A stretch of 64,000 nucleotides of DNA, taken from Comamonas composti DSM 21721. GTDB taxonomy: Bacteria; Pseudomonadota; Gammaproteobacteria; Burkholderiales; Burkholderiaceae_C. Shown here piece by piece: positions 46,510-56,500 of the stretch (within the stretch, counting starts at the first letter, position 1; the number at the start of each line of letters is the position of its first letter). Position numbers and translations under genes: made by a program. Location: assembly GCF_000429845.1 (NCBI RefSeq), contig NZ_AUCQ01000002.1, forward strand, positions 1-64,000. Reading direction: 5' to 3'. The notes under the pieces were generated by a model. That model searched no databases and was not told the origin of the DNA. It saw only the letters and a list, made by a program, of their open reading frames with translations.

Positions 46510-46586
46510 TAACTAAGCCTTTGCGCGGCTGACCATCCCGCATGGAGCAGGGCCGACAGTCGCTGGCGGTTGCGCTGCCCAGAACG

Positions 46587-46636
46587 CAAAAAACCGGCAA
46601 TGCTTCAAGAACGCGTACGTTCCAAGCCTTGCCGGT
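46587..46636 (-). terminator. Intra-operon terminator after the binding-protein gene
   Basis: ACCGGCAA/TTGCCGGT with a further GCTT/AAGC pair and a long loop is followed by TTTTTTGCG on the minus strand. It stands between the binding-protein and permease genes and would keep the binding protein more abundant than the membrane parts. Confidence 0.75.
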
Positions 46637-46654
46637 CGCTTGCGCGTACGGGAC

Positions 46655-47458
46655 TTACTTGATGATGTCCTTGCCAAACCACTTGTTGGCGATTTCAGCG
46701 GCCTTGCCATCCTTCTTCATTTCGGCAAGCGCGGAGTCTAGCTTACCCAGCAGCTCCGTGTCTTCCTTGCGCAGACCCACGCCGTAATCTTCGGTGCCGA
46801 AGTTCTCTTCAAGGACACGGTACTCGTCCGGCTTCTTGGCCACATGAAAGCGCCCCACGACCTCGTCCACGACCACGGCATCCAGGCGGCCGGCCGACAA
46901 GTCCATCAGCGCCGTGATGTTGTCGCCAAAGGTCTTGAGCTCCTTGAAGCTCGCGGCCACGGCCTCGTCCTTCTTGATCGCGTCCACAGCCGAGCTGCCG
47001 TCCTGCGCTCCCACGACCTTGCCGGCCATGCCGCTCTTGTCCTGAATCTCGGAGTTCGCGCGCACGATGATGATCTGGTGGTTCTCCATGTAGGGCGCGG
47101 TGAAGGCAATGTTTTTCTTGCGCTCTTCGGTGATCGTCAGACCGTTCCAGAGAACGTCCACGCGCTTGCCCACCAGTTCGGCCTCCTTGGCGCTCCAGTC
47201 TATGGGCTTGAAGTCCACGTCCAGACTCAGGCGCTGGGCGGCTTCGCGAGCCATGTCGATGTCAAAGCCCACGAGCTCGTTTTTCTCATCGCGAAAGCCC
47301 ATGGGCGGGAAGTTGTCATCCAGGCCCACGACCAGCTTGACTGCGGCGGCAGGTGCCGGTTCGGCAGCGGGCGCGGCCGTGGATGCGGGCTCGTTCTTGC
47401 CACAGGCAGCCAGCAAGGCAGACAGGGCCACCGTGGCCAAGAGAGTACGTTTTTTCAT
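46655..47458 (-). CDS. Polar amino-acid ABC transporter substrate-binding lipoprotein
   Basis: This family 3 extracellular solute-binding protein has a lipobox LLAAC (Cys19) and an Ala/Pro/Glu-rich spacer. The binding domain runs from KLVVGLDDNFPPMGFRDEKNELVGFDIDMA to NKWFGKDI. The ATG at 47458 gives 267 residues. Lipid anchoring is unusual for proteobacterial members but not rare. The ligand cannot be read off; a polar or basic amino acid is likely. Confidence 0.92.
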   Translation of the reverse strand: MKKRTLLATVALSALLAACGKNEPASTAAPAAEPAPAAAVKLVVGLDDNFPPMGFRDEKNELVGFDIDMAREAAQRLSLDVDFKPIDWSAKEAELVGKRVDVLWNGLTITEERKKNIAFTAPYMENHQIIIVRANSEIQDKSGMAGKVVGAQDGSSAVDAIKKDEAVAASFKELKTFGDNITALMDLSAGRLDAVVVDEVVGRFHVAKKPDEYRVLEENFGTEDYGVGLRKEDTELLGKLDSALAEMKKDGKAAEIANKWFGKDIIK

Positions 47459-47630
47459 GGCATCAAAACCTTGGAGTGAGAAAAGCGATGGGCGGGCATG
47501 GCAGGCAATGGGCCCGCAGTCTCTGGCCACAGGCATGCCAGAGGCTGAACCCGCTATTGTTACTCAGTCACGTCCAGAGCCGGCACAAACAAACCCGCAA
47601 CCAGGTACAGGACGCAGAGCAAGAGAAGGG

Positions 47631-49004
47631 TTACTGCAGCATAAAGGTCTTGTACTCCAGGCGATCGAGCTCCCTGGAGAGCTTGTGCAGCCCTACGCAC
47701 AGCGTGATCAGCATGGACAGACAAAAGCCATAGCCGTAGAACGCAGCACCCAGCATCAACGTAATGGCCGTGAACACGATGTTGAGCCCCAGCATCAAGG
47801 CACACAGCATGAGTACGGTACGGCGCTGATCCAGATAGAAGAACACATTGAGCACCGCCATCACGCCCACCTGCAGGCCCGCACCCACGACCTGCACCTG
47901 CAGCAGCGGCAGATACAGCTGGGAGATGTCCAGCAGGCGCAGCACCCCGGGCCCGGCCACAAAGGTCACGAGCACCGCCAGGGTCTGGATCTTGGCGATC
48001 TCCCCGAGCCCTGCCTGTATGGCATAGACCATTTCGTTGCGCATGGACTGTATGTAGTCCAGCGACCCGCCACCGCGCACGGCATCGAAGAACTTGTCGT
48101 AGTACTCCACGAAGTCGGTTTCTATGCGCACCAGAAACACGGCCATGCCCGGAATGATGGACAGGTAGGACAGGAATACCGGCAAGTCATAGATCAGAGA
48201 GGCTCTGAGCCCGCCAATGATCTGCTGCGATGTCGGCGGAAAGAACCAGAACATGAACTTGTCGGCCCAGATCGCCAGGTTGTACAGAAGACCAACGGCG
48301 ATCAGGGCCGGGAACACCATGCTGCGCTGCTTGAAGTCGAAAGCAATCCAGCGCTTTTGCAAAGGAAAGCTGCGCAGCACCAGAACCCACATGCCGGCCA
48401 GCAGCAGCACATGGCCGAGCACAAAGCTGGCCAGGAGCCCTTCCAGCCCCCAGTAGCGCAGAGGCAGGGACAAGACCACGATGAGCACGTAGGTCAGCGC
48501 AAACAAGGCTGCCACGGCCCGGTAGTGCTTGAGCCCCGAGAGCAGCACGGTCAGCACCCAGACGCCGCACATCAGTGCAAACCCCGCCAGCATCAGCATC
48601 CGGTACACCAGGCTTTGCCCAGGCAGCGCCACGAACAAGGCCAGGGTACCAAGCGCGCTGGCCGTGCCCATGACGATGAGCAGCAGCCCGTGCAGATTGG
48701 GGAGCACGGATTCGTCCTGCTTGAGAAACAGGCGGTCCGAGACAAAGCGCGTGAACGCCAGTTGCACCGGGCCCGTGAGAATCAGGCTGCAGGCCACCAG
48801 ATAGGTCACCGAGGTCTGGAACTGCGTGACCAGCCAGGTCGGCACAACCACGCTGACACTGAACACCCCCACCATCAGGATGCCGATGATGGAGAAGACC
48901 CAGGGGCCCGAGCCGATGACGCCCGCATAGGTATAGGCCTGCACGATGCTGGTCAGTGTGTTCTTGCGCAGCAGATGCCGCAGCTCAAATCCTATGCCGG
49001 CCAT
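47631..49004 (-). CDS. pelG: PelG, Wzx-like membrane protein of Pel polysaccharide export
   Basis: PelG is a twelve-helix protein of the MOP superfamily that, with PelD and PelE, forms the inner-membrane Pel synthase complex around PelF. The 457-residue product begins MAGIGFELRHLLRKNT, a family signature, and shows the ADKFMFWFFP segment near residue 245. It is the last pel gene; its start shares a base with the pelF stop. Confidence 0.95.
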   Translation of the reverse strand: MAGIGFELRHLLRKNTLTSIVQAYTYAGVIGSGPWVFSIIGILMVGVFSVSVVVPTWLVTQFQTSVTYLVACSLILTGPVQLAFTRFVSDRLFLKQDESVLPNLHGLLLIVMGTASALGTLALFVALPGQSLVYRMLMLAGFALMCGVWVLTVLLSGLKHYRAVAALFALTYVLIVVLSLPLRYWGLEGLLASFVLGHVLLLAGMWVLVLRSFPLQKRWIAFDFKQRSMVFPALIAVGLLYNLAIWADKFMFWFFPPTSQQIIGGLRASLIYDLPVFLSYLSIIPGMAVFLVRIETDFVEYYDKFFDAVRGGGSLDYIQSMRNEMVYAIQAGLGEIAKIQTLAVLVTFVAGPGVLRLLDISQLYLPLLQVQVVGAGLQVGVMAVLNVFFYLDQRRTVLMLCALMLGLNIVFTAITLMLGAAFYGYGFCLSMLITLCVGLHKLSRELDRLEYKTFMLQ

Positions 49005-50563
49005 CAGCGGGGCTCCCTGGCTTGTTGCAAGGCCTGTTCATAGACCTGGCGATAACGATCGAACAGCATTTTGTCCGTGTAATAGCGCTCCACGCGCGCC
49101 ACACCTGCCGCACTCGCGGCCTTCCAGGCCTGCTGTGCGCGCTCGCCCGCGCCCAGCAGCTCCAGCGCGGCATCGGCCAAGGCTCCGGGATCGGCAATTC
49201 CGACCACGCGCCCACATGAGCCCAGGGCCTTGTCTTCAGGCTCCAGCCCCTCGATCAACTGGCGGCACGAGCCCACATCGGTGCTGATGACGGGCACGCC
49301 CGCAGCCTGGGCCTCGAGCACGACCAGGGGCAGGGCCTCGCTGATCGAGGACAGCACGACCAGCCCGACCTTGGGCAGCAACTCGTCCACGCGCTGCATT
49401 CCCAGAAAGCGGATGTTCTCGGCCAGGCCCATGCTGCGCACCAGGTTCTGGCACTCCTGCGCATAGTCGGGGTCCTCGTCCATGGGGCCTGCGACCCAGC
49501 CCTGGGCCTCTGGCATGTGGTTCACCACGCGCCGCATGGCGCGCACAAAGGTCTTGATGTCCTTGATCGGCACGACCCGGCCTATCAGGCACAGCACAGG
49601 CGGCGTCTGGGCCGGGCGCTGCTCGCGCAACGGCGCAAAGCGCTGCACCGAGATGCCGTTGGGAATGCTGCAGGTACGCGCAGCCACAGCGCCGTCGTCC
49701 ACCTGGCGCAAGCGGTTGGCCTCATACAAGGCAATGATGGGATCTGCAGCGTCATAGCAAAACCGTCCCACCCACTCAAAAAAACCTATCCACATCTGCC
49801 TGAAGAACGAGACCTCCATGGGGTCGCGCTGGAAGATGTTGCGGTTGTCGCGTATCCACTGGCTCTGCAGCAGATCGATCTGCCTTTCCTTGGTATAGAT
49901 GCCGTGCTCGGACAGCACCAGCGGCAGACCCCGGCTGTGGTGCAGCATGCCGGCCAGAAAGCCCGCATAGCCCGTGGAGACCGTATGCAGCACACGCACG
50001 GGAATCAGCTCTCTCGCAATGCGTGCCAGCATCCACAAGGGCTGGAGCATGATGCGTACCGTCCAGAAGAAATCCACGAACGAAGGATCGGCGCAATAGC
50101 GCTGGTAGCTGTCGCAGATCAGACCCCAAGCCTGCTCGCTGTAAAGAAAGCTCTCCAGCGGCATCAGACCTTCGGGGTGCAGCTCCAGAGCGACCTGCCG
50201 CATGGCGTCCAGTACTTCGCGCGTTTCGGCCCGTCCCCCTGCATGCGCTTCCAGCAGGCCCAGCAGTTCACGAACCCTGGCCTCAGCGGCTTGGCTGCAC
50301 TGGCTGGGCCCGGGGGCCATCAAGCTGCCTGGCTGGTCATAGAGAAAATGTTCCTCGAAGTGCACAACATTCGCCGGCAACTCATAGCGCCAATCACCGT
50401 AGTCCTCACGCCGGCTGCCCAGAAAGACGATGGCGAAGCGATGCTCTGGATAGGCCCGCAGAATCTGGTTGACCCAGCTGGACACGCCGCCGCTCACATA
50501 GGGAAAGGTGCCTTCGAGCAGCAAGGCGATATCGGCCTGAGCCGCGTTGGGAAACGCACTCAT
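49004..50563 (-). CDS. pelF: PelF, cytosolic glycosyltransferase of Pel synthesis
   Basis: PelF is the GT4-family (GT-B fold) enzyme that polymerises the GalNAc-rich Pel chain. The 519-residue product has the ALLLEGTFPYVSGGVSSWVNQ start, LSEHGIYTKERQIDL in the middle, the nucleotide-sugar region LIGRVVPIKDIKTF and the EX7E-type motif SEALPLVVLEAQAAGVPVI. The ATG at 50563 overlaps the pelE stop by ATGA; frames further upstream are not credible. Confidence 0.95.
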   Translation of the reverse strand: MSAFPNAAQADIALLLEGTFPYVSGGVSSWVNQILRAYPEHRFAIVFLGSRREDYGDWRYELPANVVHFEEHFLYDQPGSLMAPGPSQCSQAAEARVRELLGLLEAHAGGRAETREVLDAMRQVALELHPEGLMPLESFLYSEQAWGLICDSYQRYCADPSFVDFFWTVRIMLQPLWMLARIARELIPVRVLHTVSTGYAGFLAGMLHHSRGLPLVLSEHGIYTKERQIDLLQSQWIRDNRNIFQRDPMEVSFFRQMWIGFFEWVGRFCYDAADPIIALYEANRLRQVDDGAVAARTCSIPNGISVQRFAPLREQRPAQTPPVLCLIGRVVPIKDIKTFVRAMRRVVNHMPEAQGWVAGPMDEDPDYAQECQNLVRSMGLAENIRFLGMQRVDELLPKVGLVVLSSISEALPLVVLEAQAAGVPVISTDVGSCRQLIEGLEPEDKALGSCGRVVGIADPGALADAALELLGAGERAQQAWKAASAAGVARVERYYTDKMLFDRYRQVYEQALQQAREPR

Positions 50564-51582
50564 GAGGTGCTCCAGTAGCGTATGCAAGGCCTCAGCCTGG
50601 GCATGGCATGCTCTGCATCGAGTGAGCGCATCAGCTCGCGCACCTGCGCAAACTTGCGCTGAATGAACAGCAGCTCCGCCTTGTGGGGCACGACGCGCCC
50701 TGCAGGCAAGCCCAGCGCCAGGGCCTTGTCGTAGCAGACCAGAGCCTCTTCGTCTCGCCCCAGCAAGTGCATCAACCGGCCACGGCGCAGCATCAACAAG
50801 GCATTGTCCGGACGCTGGGCCAGCACCATCTCGCAGTACTGCAGCGACTGGCTCAACGCATGGTCGCGCACATCGGCCTGGGCAACACCTTGGTAAATCA
50901 ACTCCCAATAGAGGTCCGACAGTGCCCAGGCCGCCTTCAGGCCCTGATGCCCGGGCGAGCCAGACCCCTCGCTGCGCCTGGCCTGCTCCAGGGCCTCCAG
51001 TTCACGCTGGATTTCCACACTGATGCGGTGCTCCTTGCCGTCAAGCATGCTGTAGGCCAGCAGCCGCAGGTCGTCGCGAGGATCGCCCAAGACCATGCGC
51101 AGCATGGGCGAGGCAATGTGGCCGGGCACATCCTTGAGTGCCACCACGGCCTTCATGCGTGAGGAGACCGGCACGGCTGCATTCGCCAGAAACGATCTCA
51201 GCCCCGTCTGGCGCCGGCTCGCTCCTGCCTGCTGATGAGGATCGAAATCCGGCAGGGCTAGCGAGGCGAAATGCCTGTGGATCAAGCCTTTTCGCTTGCC
51301 GTTGAGAATCAGGGCTGCAGCGATTGCGGCCACAAACCCCACGAAGGGAACCGCATAGCAGATCACGCTCATCAGCCCCATCAGGGCCAGGCGCTGGCGC
51401 GCGTCCTTGATGGTGCCGGCCACCAGCGGCAGCAGGCACAGGGCCAGCAAGGCACTGGCCAGGGCATGACTGAGCAGATAGCTGAGCAGCGCCGCATCCG
51501 AAGTGCTGCCCAGCCACCAGAAGCTGCCCCAGGACGCAAACTCGGCGGCCAGCGCCGCCAGGCCCAGCTTGAGATTAAGCAT
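50560..51582 (-). CDS. pelE: PelE, TPR membrane protein of the Pel synthase complex
   Basis: PelE has about three N-terminal membrane helices (residues 5-95) followed by a cytoplasmic helical region ending in tetratricopeptide repeats (RPDNALLMLRRGRLMHLLGRDEEALVCYDKALALG). 340 residues. It overlaps pelD by eight bases at its start and pelF by four at its end. Confidence 0.9.
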   Translation of the reverse strand: MLNLKLGLAALAAEFASWGSFWWLGSTSDAALLSYLLSHALASALLALCLLPLVAGTIKDARQRLALMGLMSVICYAVPFVGFVAAIAAALILNGKRKGLIHRHFASLALPDFDPHQQAGASRRQTGLRSFLANAAVPVSSRMKAVVALKDVPGHIASPMLRMVLGDPRDDLRLLAYSMLDGKEHRISVEIQRELEALEQARRSEGSGSPGHQGLKAAWALSDLYWELIYQGVAQADVRDHALSQSLQYCEMVLAQRPDNALLMLRRGRLMHLLGRDEEALVCYDKALALGLPAGRVVPHKAELLFIQRKFAQVRELMRSLDAEHAMPRLRPCIRYWSTS

Positions 51583-52945
51583 GTGTCATCCCGTCAAGTT
51601 CCTCAAGCACGCTCAGAGCCGTGCGCGCGCGCAGCACAATCGTGTGCGGAAAAATCCCGGCAGCGCCCAAGCTGTCCATACCCCGCTGGTCGAGCCAGCT
51701 TTCGATGCGGTTGAGGTAGCCCTCGGCCGTCGCCTGGGTGCCCAAGGGCATGAGAATTGCCAGCATTTGCCGCCCGTTCTTCTCGATCAGCCAGGAGCGG
51801 TCGAGCATGCGCTCCAGGCGCATGATCTGCTCGGCCATGCCATCCTTGGCCGCAGCCTCGGACAGTTCAAGCACCACGACTACGCTGCTCAAGCTGGAAT
51901 TGCGGTTCACATGCTCCATGCGCTGCAACTCGAACGCGAATGGCAGCGGGCAGTTGGGATAGGCCTGCAGCAGGGGCTGGGCCAGCCGGTTCGCGGCCAC
52001 GCAATCGGTGTAGTAGCCGAGCAGCAGGTTGATGGTCTGCAGGCTCTCTTCCTGCAGTGCGAAGAAAGGCATCTCCTCGACCAGCAGCAGGCCGTAGATC
52101 TCGCCGCTCAGGTCAAGCATGGGAGCAACCACGAGATAGGCCGATGCGGCGTCCACATCCTGACCCTTGGCCACATGGCACAGCAGGTATTTCCCCATGG
52201 CCTGACGCACGAGGGCATCCTTGACCTCGACCGGGCGTACGCCTCCGAGCTGGGCCATGGGCTGGGGCTCGATGACGCCATTACTGACCCGCACCAGGCT
52301 GGCTGCACTGATCTGGGAAAACTGGGCCAGCAGGTTGAGCAGGCTTTGAGCCCCCTCGGGTCCATCGTCCAGGCTGCTGAGCACGCGCAGGGCATCTCGC
52401 ATGGATACGGGCCGCCCTATGAGCTCCTGCTCCAGCCTGTCATGCGACAGGCGCAGCAGGTAGTGCTGACGCACCAGTTGCTCGGTGCGCTGGTCCATAT
52501 AGGCCTGGGCCGTGCGTGCACGCCGGATGCGTGCATGCCAAATGCTGGAGATCTCGCCCACGATCATGACCACGATCAGGCCACCCAGAAAGTACTGTGA
52601 AGGAAACAGCGACAGGTCCTGCCTGTTCAAGCCCAGCCAGCCCAGCAGCAGCACGCCAGCGGCCGACAGCCCTGCAATCGGCCCGTAGCGCAAGGCCACG
52701 AGCATGGGGGCTATCCAGGCCCAGGGGAATTCGGCATGCACCCACAGCGCATCTTCTGGATTGACCATCCATCCCATCCACAGGGCCAGGACCGGCAGCA
52801 GCAAGGTCTCGAAGACAACGATCCAGGGCTTGGTGCTGGTACGCACCAGCAGCCCCAGGGGCGAAGCCCTGAACTCCGGGGCAATACCCGCGCGGCGTGG
52901 CGCGTCCTGCGTTGCGCCGCGGCTGGATAAGTCATGAACTGACAT
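51575..52945 (-). CDS. pelD: PelD, c-di-GMP receptor of the Pel complex
   Basis: PelD activates Pel synthesis when it binds c-di-GMP. The 456-residue product has four membrane helices (about 42-165), a coiled stretch, a GAF domain (about 185-325) and a degenerate GGDEF domain. The inhibitory-site-like RxxD motif is present as R379-M-L-D382, matching the position of the c-di-GMP-binding motif in P. aeruginosa PelD, and there is no GGDEF active-site motif. Regulation by c-di-GMP is therefore likely. Confidence 0.95.
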   Translation of the reverse strand: MSVHDLSSRGATQDAPRRAGIAPEFRASPLGLLVRTSTKPWIVVFETLLLPVLALWMGWMVNPEDALWVHAEFPWAWIAPMLVALRYGPIAGLSAAGVLLLGWLGLNRQDLSLFPSQYFLGGLIVVMIVGEISSIWHARIRRARTAQAYMDQRTEQLVRQHYLLRLSHDRLEQELIGRPVSMRDALRVLSSLDDGPEGAQSLLNLLAQFSQISAASLVRVSNGVIEPQPMAQLGGVRPVEVKDALVRQAMGKYLLCHVAKGQDVDAASAYLVVAPMLDLSGEIYGLLLVEEMPFFALQEESLQTINLLLGYYTDCVAANRLAQPLLQAYPNCPLPFAFELQRMEHVNRNSSLSSVVVVLELSEAAAKDGMAEQIMRLERMLDRSWLIEKNGRQMLAILMPLGTQATAEGYLNRIESWLDQRGMDSLGAAGIFPHTIVLRARTALSVLEELDGMTHA

Positions 52946-52967
52946 GCGCTGGCTCCCTGCTCAACAC

Positions 52968-53519
52968 TTACCGGACATTGGCCAGACCCGTGCCCAGCAG
53001 ACTGCGCATGAGCTTCTGGCCAACAGCCGACAGGGCCTCACGGCTCCAGCCGCTCTTGCCACCGGCCCCACTCCAGACCGTTTCACCGCTGCTGACTTCC
53101 ACGATTTCCAGAGCCAGGCCCACAGCAGGCTCGCCGTCCACACCGACCTTGTAGCGCCACTCGTCCACCGCGCCCAGCAAGGCATAGCGCACGCCTTCGC
53201 CACGCGCCCAGGCCAAGGCGTCTTCACGACGCTTGGTATCACGCCCGTCGAACAAGGTTTCCTGCTGGGCATCGCCGGTGTAGCGCTTGACCGAGCCCAC
53301 GCCCTGCACATTGAGCAAAGCCGCCGCAATGCTTTCCGCACGACTGCCGGCCATGGGTGTCTCGGTATGGTTCTCGAATGGCAGCACGGCCCAGCTGGCG
53401 TTCTTCTCAAGCGCAGGAGCCTTTCCGTGGTCCACAGTGGAGCAGGCTGACAGCAAGGCCAGCAAGGCAGCGCCCGTGAACAGGCGCAGGCGACGGACAA
53501 AGAAAGTGCAATGGTTCAT
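52968..53519 (-). CDS. pelC: PelC, outer-membrane lipoprotein
   Basis: PelC forms a dodecameric ring at the inner face of the outer membrane that funnels Pel to the PelB pore. The lipobox LLSAC gives Cys26. The domain begins ASWAVLPFENHTETPMAGSRAESI, and WRYKVGVDGEPAVGLALEIVE is typical. The ATG at 53519 gives 183 residues. Confidence 0.92.
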   Translation of the reverse strand: MNHCTFFVRRLRLFTGAALLALLSACSTVDHGKAPALEKNASWAVLPFENHTETPMAGSRAESIAAALLNVQGVGSVKRYTGDAQQETLFDGRDTKRREDALAWARGEGVRYALLGAVDEWRYKVGVDGEPAVGLALEIVEVSSGETVWSGAGGKSGWSREALSAVGQKLMRSLLGTGLANVR

Positions 53520-53538
53520 GGATGGCTCCTTGAAATCT

Positions 53539-56500
53539 TTAGAAATGGAGGCGATAGCCGAGCTGGATCTCACGCACGGTTCCCGAGGTGTTGAGACCCG
53601 ACTTGGAGAAATTCAGACTCAGCATCAAATGGTCGGACCCCAGGACGCTGGAGCTCAGGCCCAGGCTCATGTCATAGCCCGCACCGTTGACGCTGTGATG
53701 GGTGAGCGCAAGGCTCGCAAACGGTCGCAGCGCGCGCGAGTATTCCTCGGCGTAATGCATGTTGATCGATGCCTGCAGCCCTGAGAAACGAAAGCGCCCG
53801 GGCAGCAGATAGTCGATGCCCGGGGCGCTGCCCTGGGGCAGATAGCGCAGGATGGAGGCATCGCTCCCCGTGAATGCACCGGGATGTCTGCGGCTGAAGC
53901 GGTGCCACGAGGTGAAGGCGCCCAGTTGCACGATGGGCGCTTCATTGCGGTACACATGGGTGTACTGCAATGTGGTGTGTTCGCCGCGACCCACGCGCCG
54001 TCCCGTGGTCTGCAGACGGTAGTCATCGGACGCGAACTCCAGGCTCAATTGATCCAGGCGCGACAGCTGGTAGTTCGCTCCCAGGGTCCAGTTGTTGCGC
54101 ATGCCGCCCATGCGCATGGCCAGGCTGTCGAAGGTGGGCAGACTCTTGCCCAGCGAACCATGCACGCTGAGCCGGTTGTCCAGCTCCTGCGTATGTGAGA
54201 CCTGGATCGGCGTGTACGTGCCCAAGCTACCATGGCGCGCCAGCATGAACTCGCTGCTCGCCCCCTGGGTCTTGCGCTTGAGCGTCATGCCGATGCCGCT
54301 TTCGCTGGACGGGGCCCTGACCATGCTCGCGTCATGCACGCTGCGGCGGTTTTCATAGGCCTTGAAATCCATGGACCAGCGCGGGCTCAACGCCCAGTGC
54401 CAGCGCGTCTGCGCCATTTTTTCGTTGAGGCCGCTCATACGCCTCTCATACAGCTGCAGCCCGCCCTGGTGGCTGAAGGCAAGCAATTGCTCGGTCAATG
54501 CCTGATGCAGCGGATCATCGTCGGGCTGGTCGGTCTGGGTCTCGAAGCCTGCACTCTGGGCCAGCCGCACATCATCCACCATGGAGGCCGAATTCACCCG
54601 GTCATAGCGCGGCAGGCTCTGGTCGTAGCGCTGCAACAGCTGTCCCACTTCGGCCCGGTCTTTTTCCGCAAGCGCAACCGTGATCTCTGCCCACAGCGGC
54701 TGGTTGCCGCGCTTGCCACGGCTGCGCGCATACTGCTGCCACATATAGCCGCGCTCGGTCGAGTACTCGCCTCGATCCTGGAGCCAGGCAATCGCCAGCT
54801 CCATGGCTGCCGACGACAGCTCTTTGCCAGCATCGTCCGTGCGCAGCAGCTCGCGCATGAGCGCCATTTCATCATCGCCATGGGACTGGGTCAGCATCAG
54901 CCGGTGTCGCGCCTGGCGCTGCACCTCCTCCATATCTGCAGGCGTAAGCCAGTGCTTGAGCCCCGTGGCCGTCATCACCTGTCGACCAGTCTTTTGCGCA
55001 CCAGGCTGCTGGGCAGACGCCTCCGAGGCTCTGGCCAGCAGTTTTTGCCACAGCTCGCGCCTGAGCCTCCAGGCCAGATCGACCTGCTGGTTCTGCTCCA
55101 GGGCATCGCAGTAGCTCATCATCCAGAGAAAATCATCCCGGTTTTCCTGGAGATGCGGACGCAGATAACGCTGCAAAGCCACGGCCGGACGCGACAGCCC
55201 CATGTAGGCGGCCGCCAGTGCATCGTGCATTTCCGGGTCCTGTGCCCAGACAGGCTCGACCCGGGCCATCAGCGCACCCAGTTGCCCGCCTTTTTGCGTG
55301 TCTATGAGCAGCCACAGCATGGACTGGCGCATGAGCGAGGAGTCCGGATCCAGGCGCAGACCTTTTTCGAGCAGGGCCTGCGCCTTTGCGCCCTGACCTG
55401 CACGCTGGTAATAAGCCGCTGCCGTCTGTATGAAGGCGGGCTGCTCCAGCAGCAAGGGGGCGTGCTCGGCATCGCGCATGACAGCTTCCACCTGCTGACC
55501 CACGCTGCTCCAGTCACCCTGATCCTGCAACATGTACAAGCCCTGGGTCAGATGGCGCGGATCGTGAAAGTGCTCCCAGGCGCGCAGGGACATCCGGGCG
55601 GCTTCCCCCTTGTCCAGATGGATTAGCAGATTGATGACTTCGTCATGGTCGCGCGCCGTGGCATCAGGCATGTCCAGCAAGCGCCTGAAGGCCTTGAGCG
55701 CCACCAACTGACGGCTTTGCTGCTGCGCGACCTCGCCCAGCAGGCGCCAGTAGTCGGCCTCTTCCTCCATGTTCTCGGGCACGCGCGTTTGCGCGTCCTC
55801 AAGCCAGCTCAAGCCCAGATCTTTCTCTCCCAGGCGAAAGGCCAGCACCGAAGCCGGCATGACATGCAAGGGCGTGCGCTGCTGTGGATCGCTCAAGACC
55901 TTTTTCCAGGACTGCAGCGCCAGCTCCAGCTTGCCTGCCCGTTCCGCCAGTTGGGCGAGCAGCACCAGGGCCTCAGGCGTGTCCGCATGCTGCTGCAGAT
56001 AATCCATGGCTTTTTGCGGCTCGGCCTGGCGCTCATAGGCCTGGACCAGGGCCAGTTGCAGCTCGTAGTCGCCGGGCCGCTGGCTCAGCCTGTGCAAGAT
56101 GCTGGCCGTCAAGGCGCGATCATCGAACATGCCGGGTGCCAGCCTGGCCACGGCCTGCCAGGCATCCTCACGGTTCGTGGCCTGAGCAATGGCCAGCCAG
56201 TTGTCCAGCGCCTGCTGGACCCGGCCCGTCCATTCGGCCACCCGGGCCAGGCGCTCGCGCCAGGCCATGTCCTGCGGCACCTGCCTGACGGCTGCAGCCG
56301 CCGTGCGCCAGGCGTCCTCCAGATTCCGGTTCTCCAGAAAGACCTCGTAGCCCAGCTGATAAGTCTTGTCATCAAAGGCCAGGCCCGGAGCCCTGTCCGC
56401 ACCGCTGGTGCCGGCTGTCTGGACCAGCCCCCAGCCCGGCTGCTGCCAGAGCACGGGGCGCAGGGCCCAGGCCCCATCATCGAAAGCCTGTCCGGCTGCA

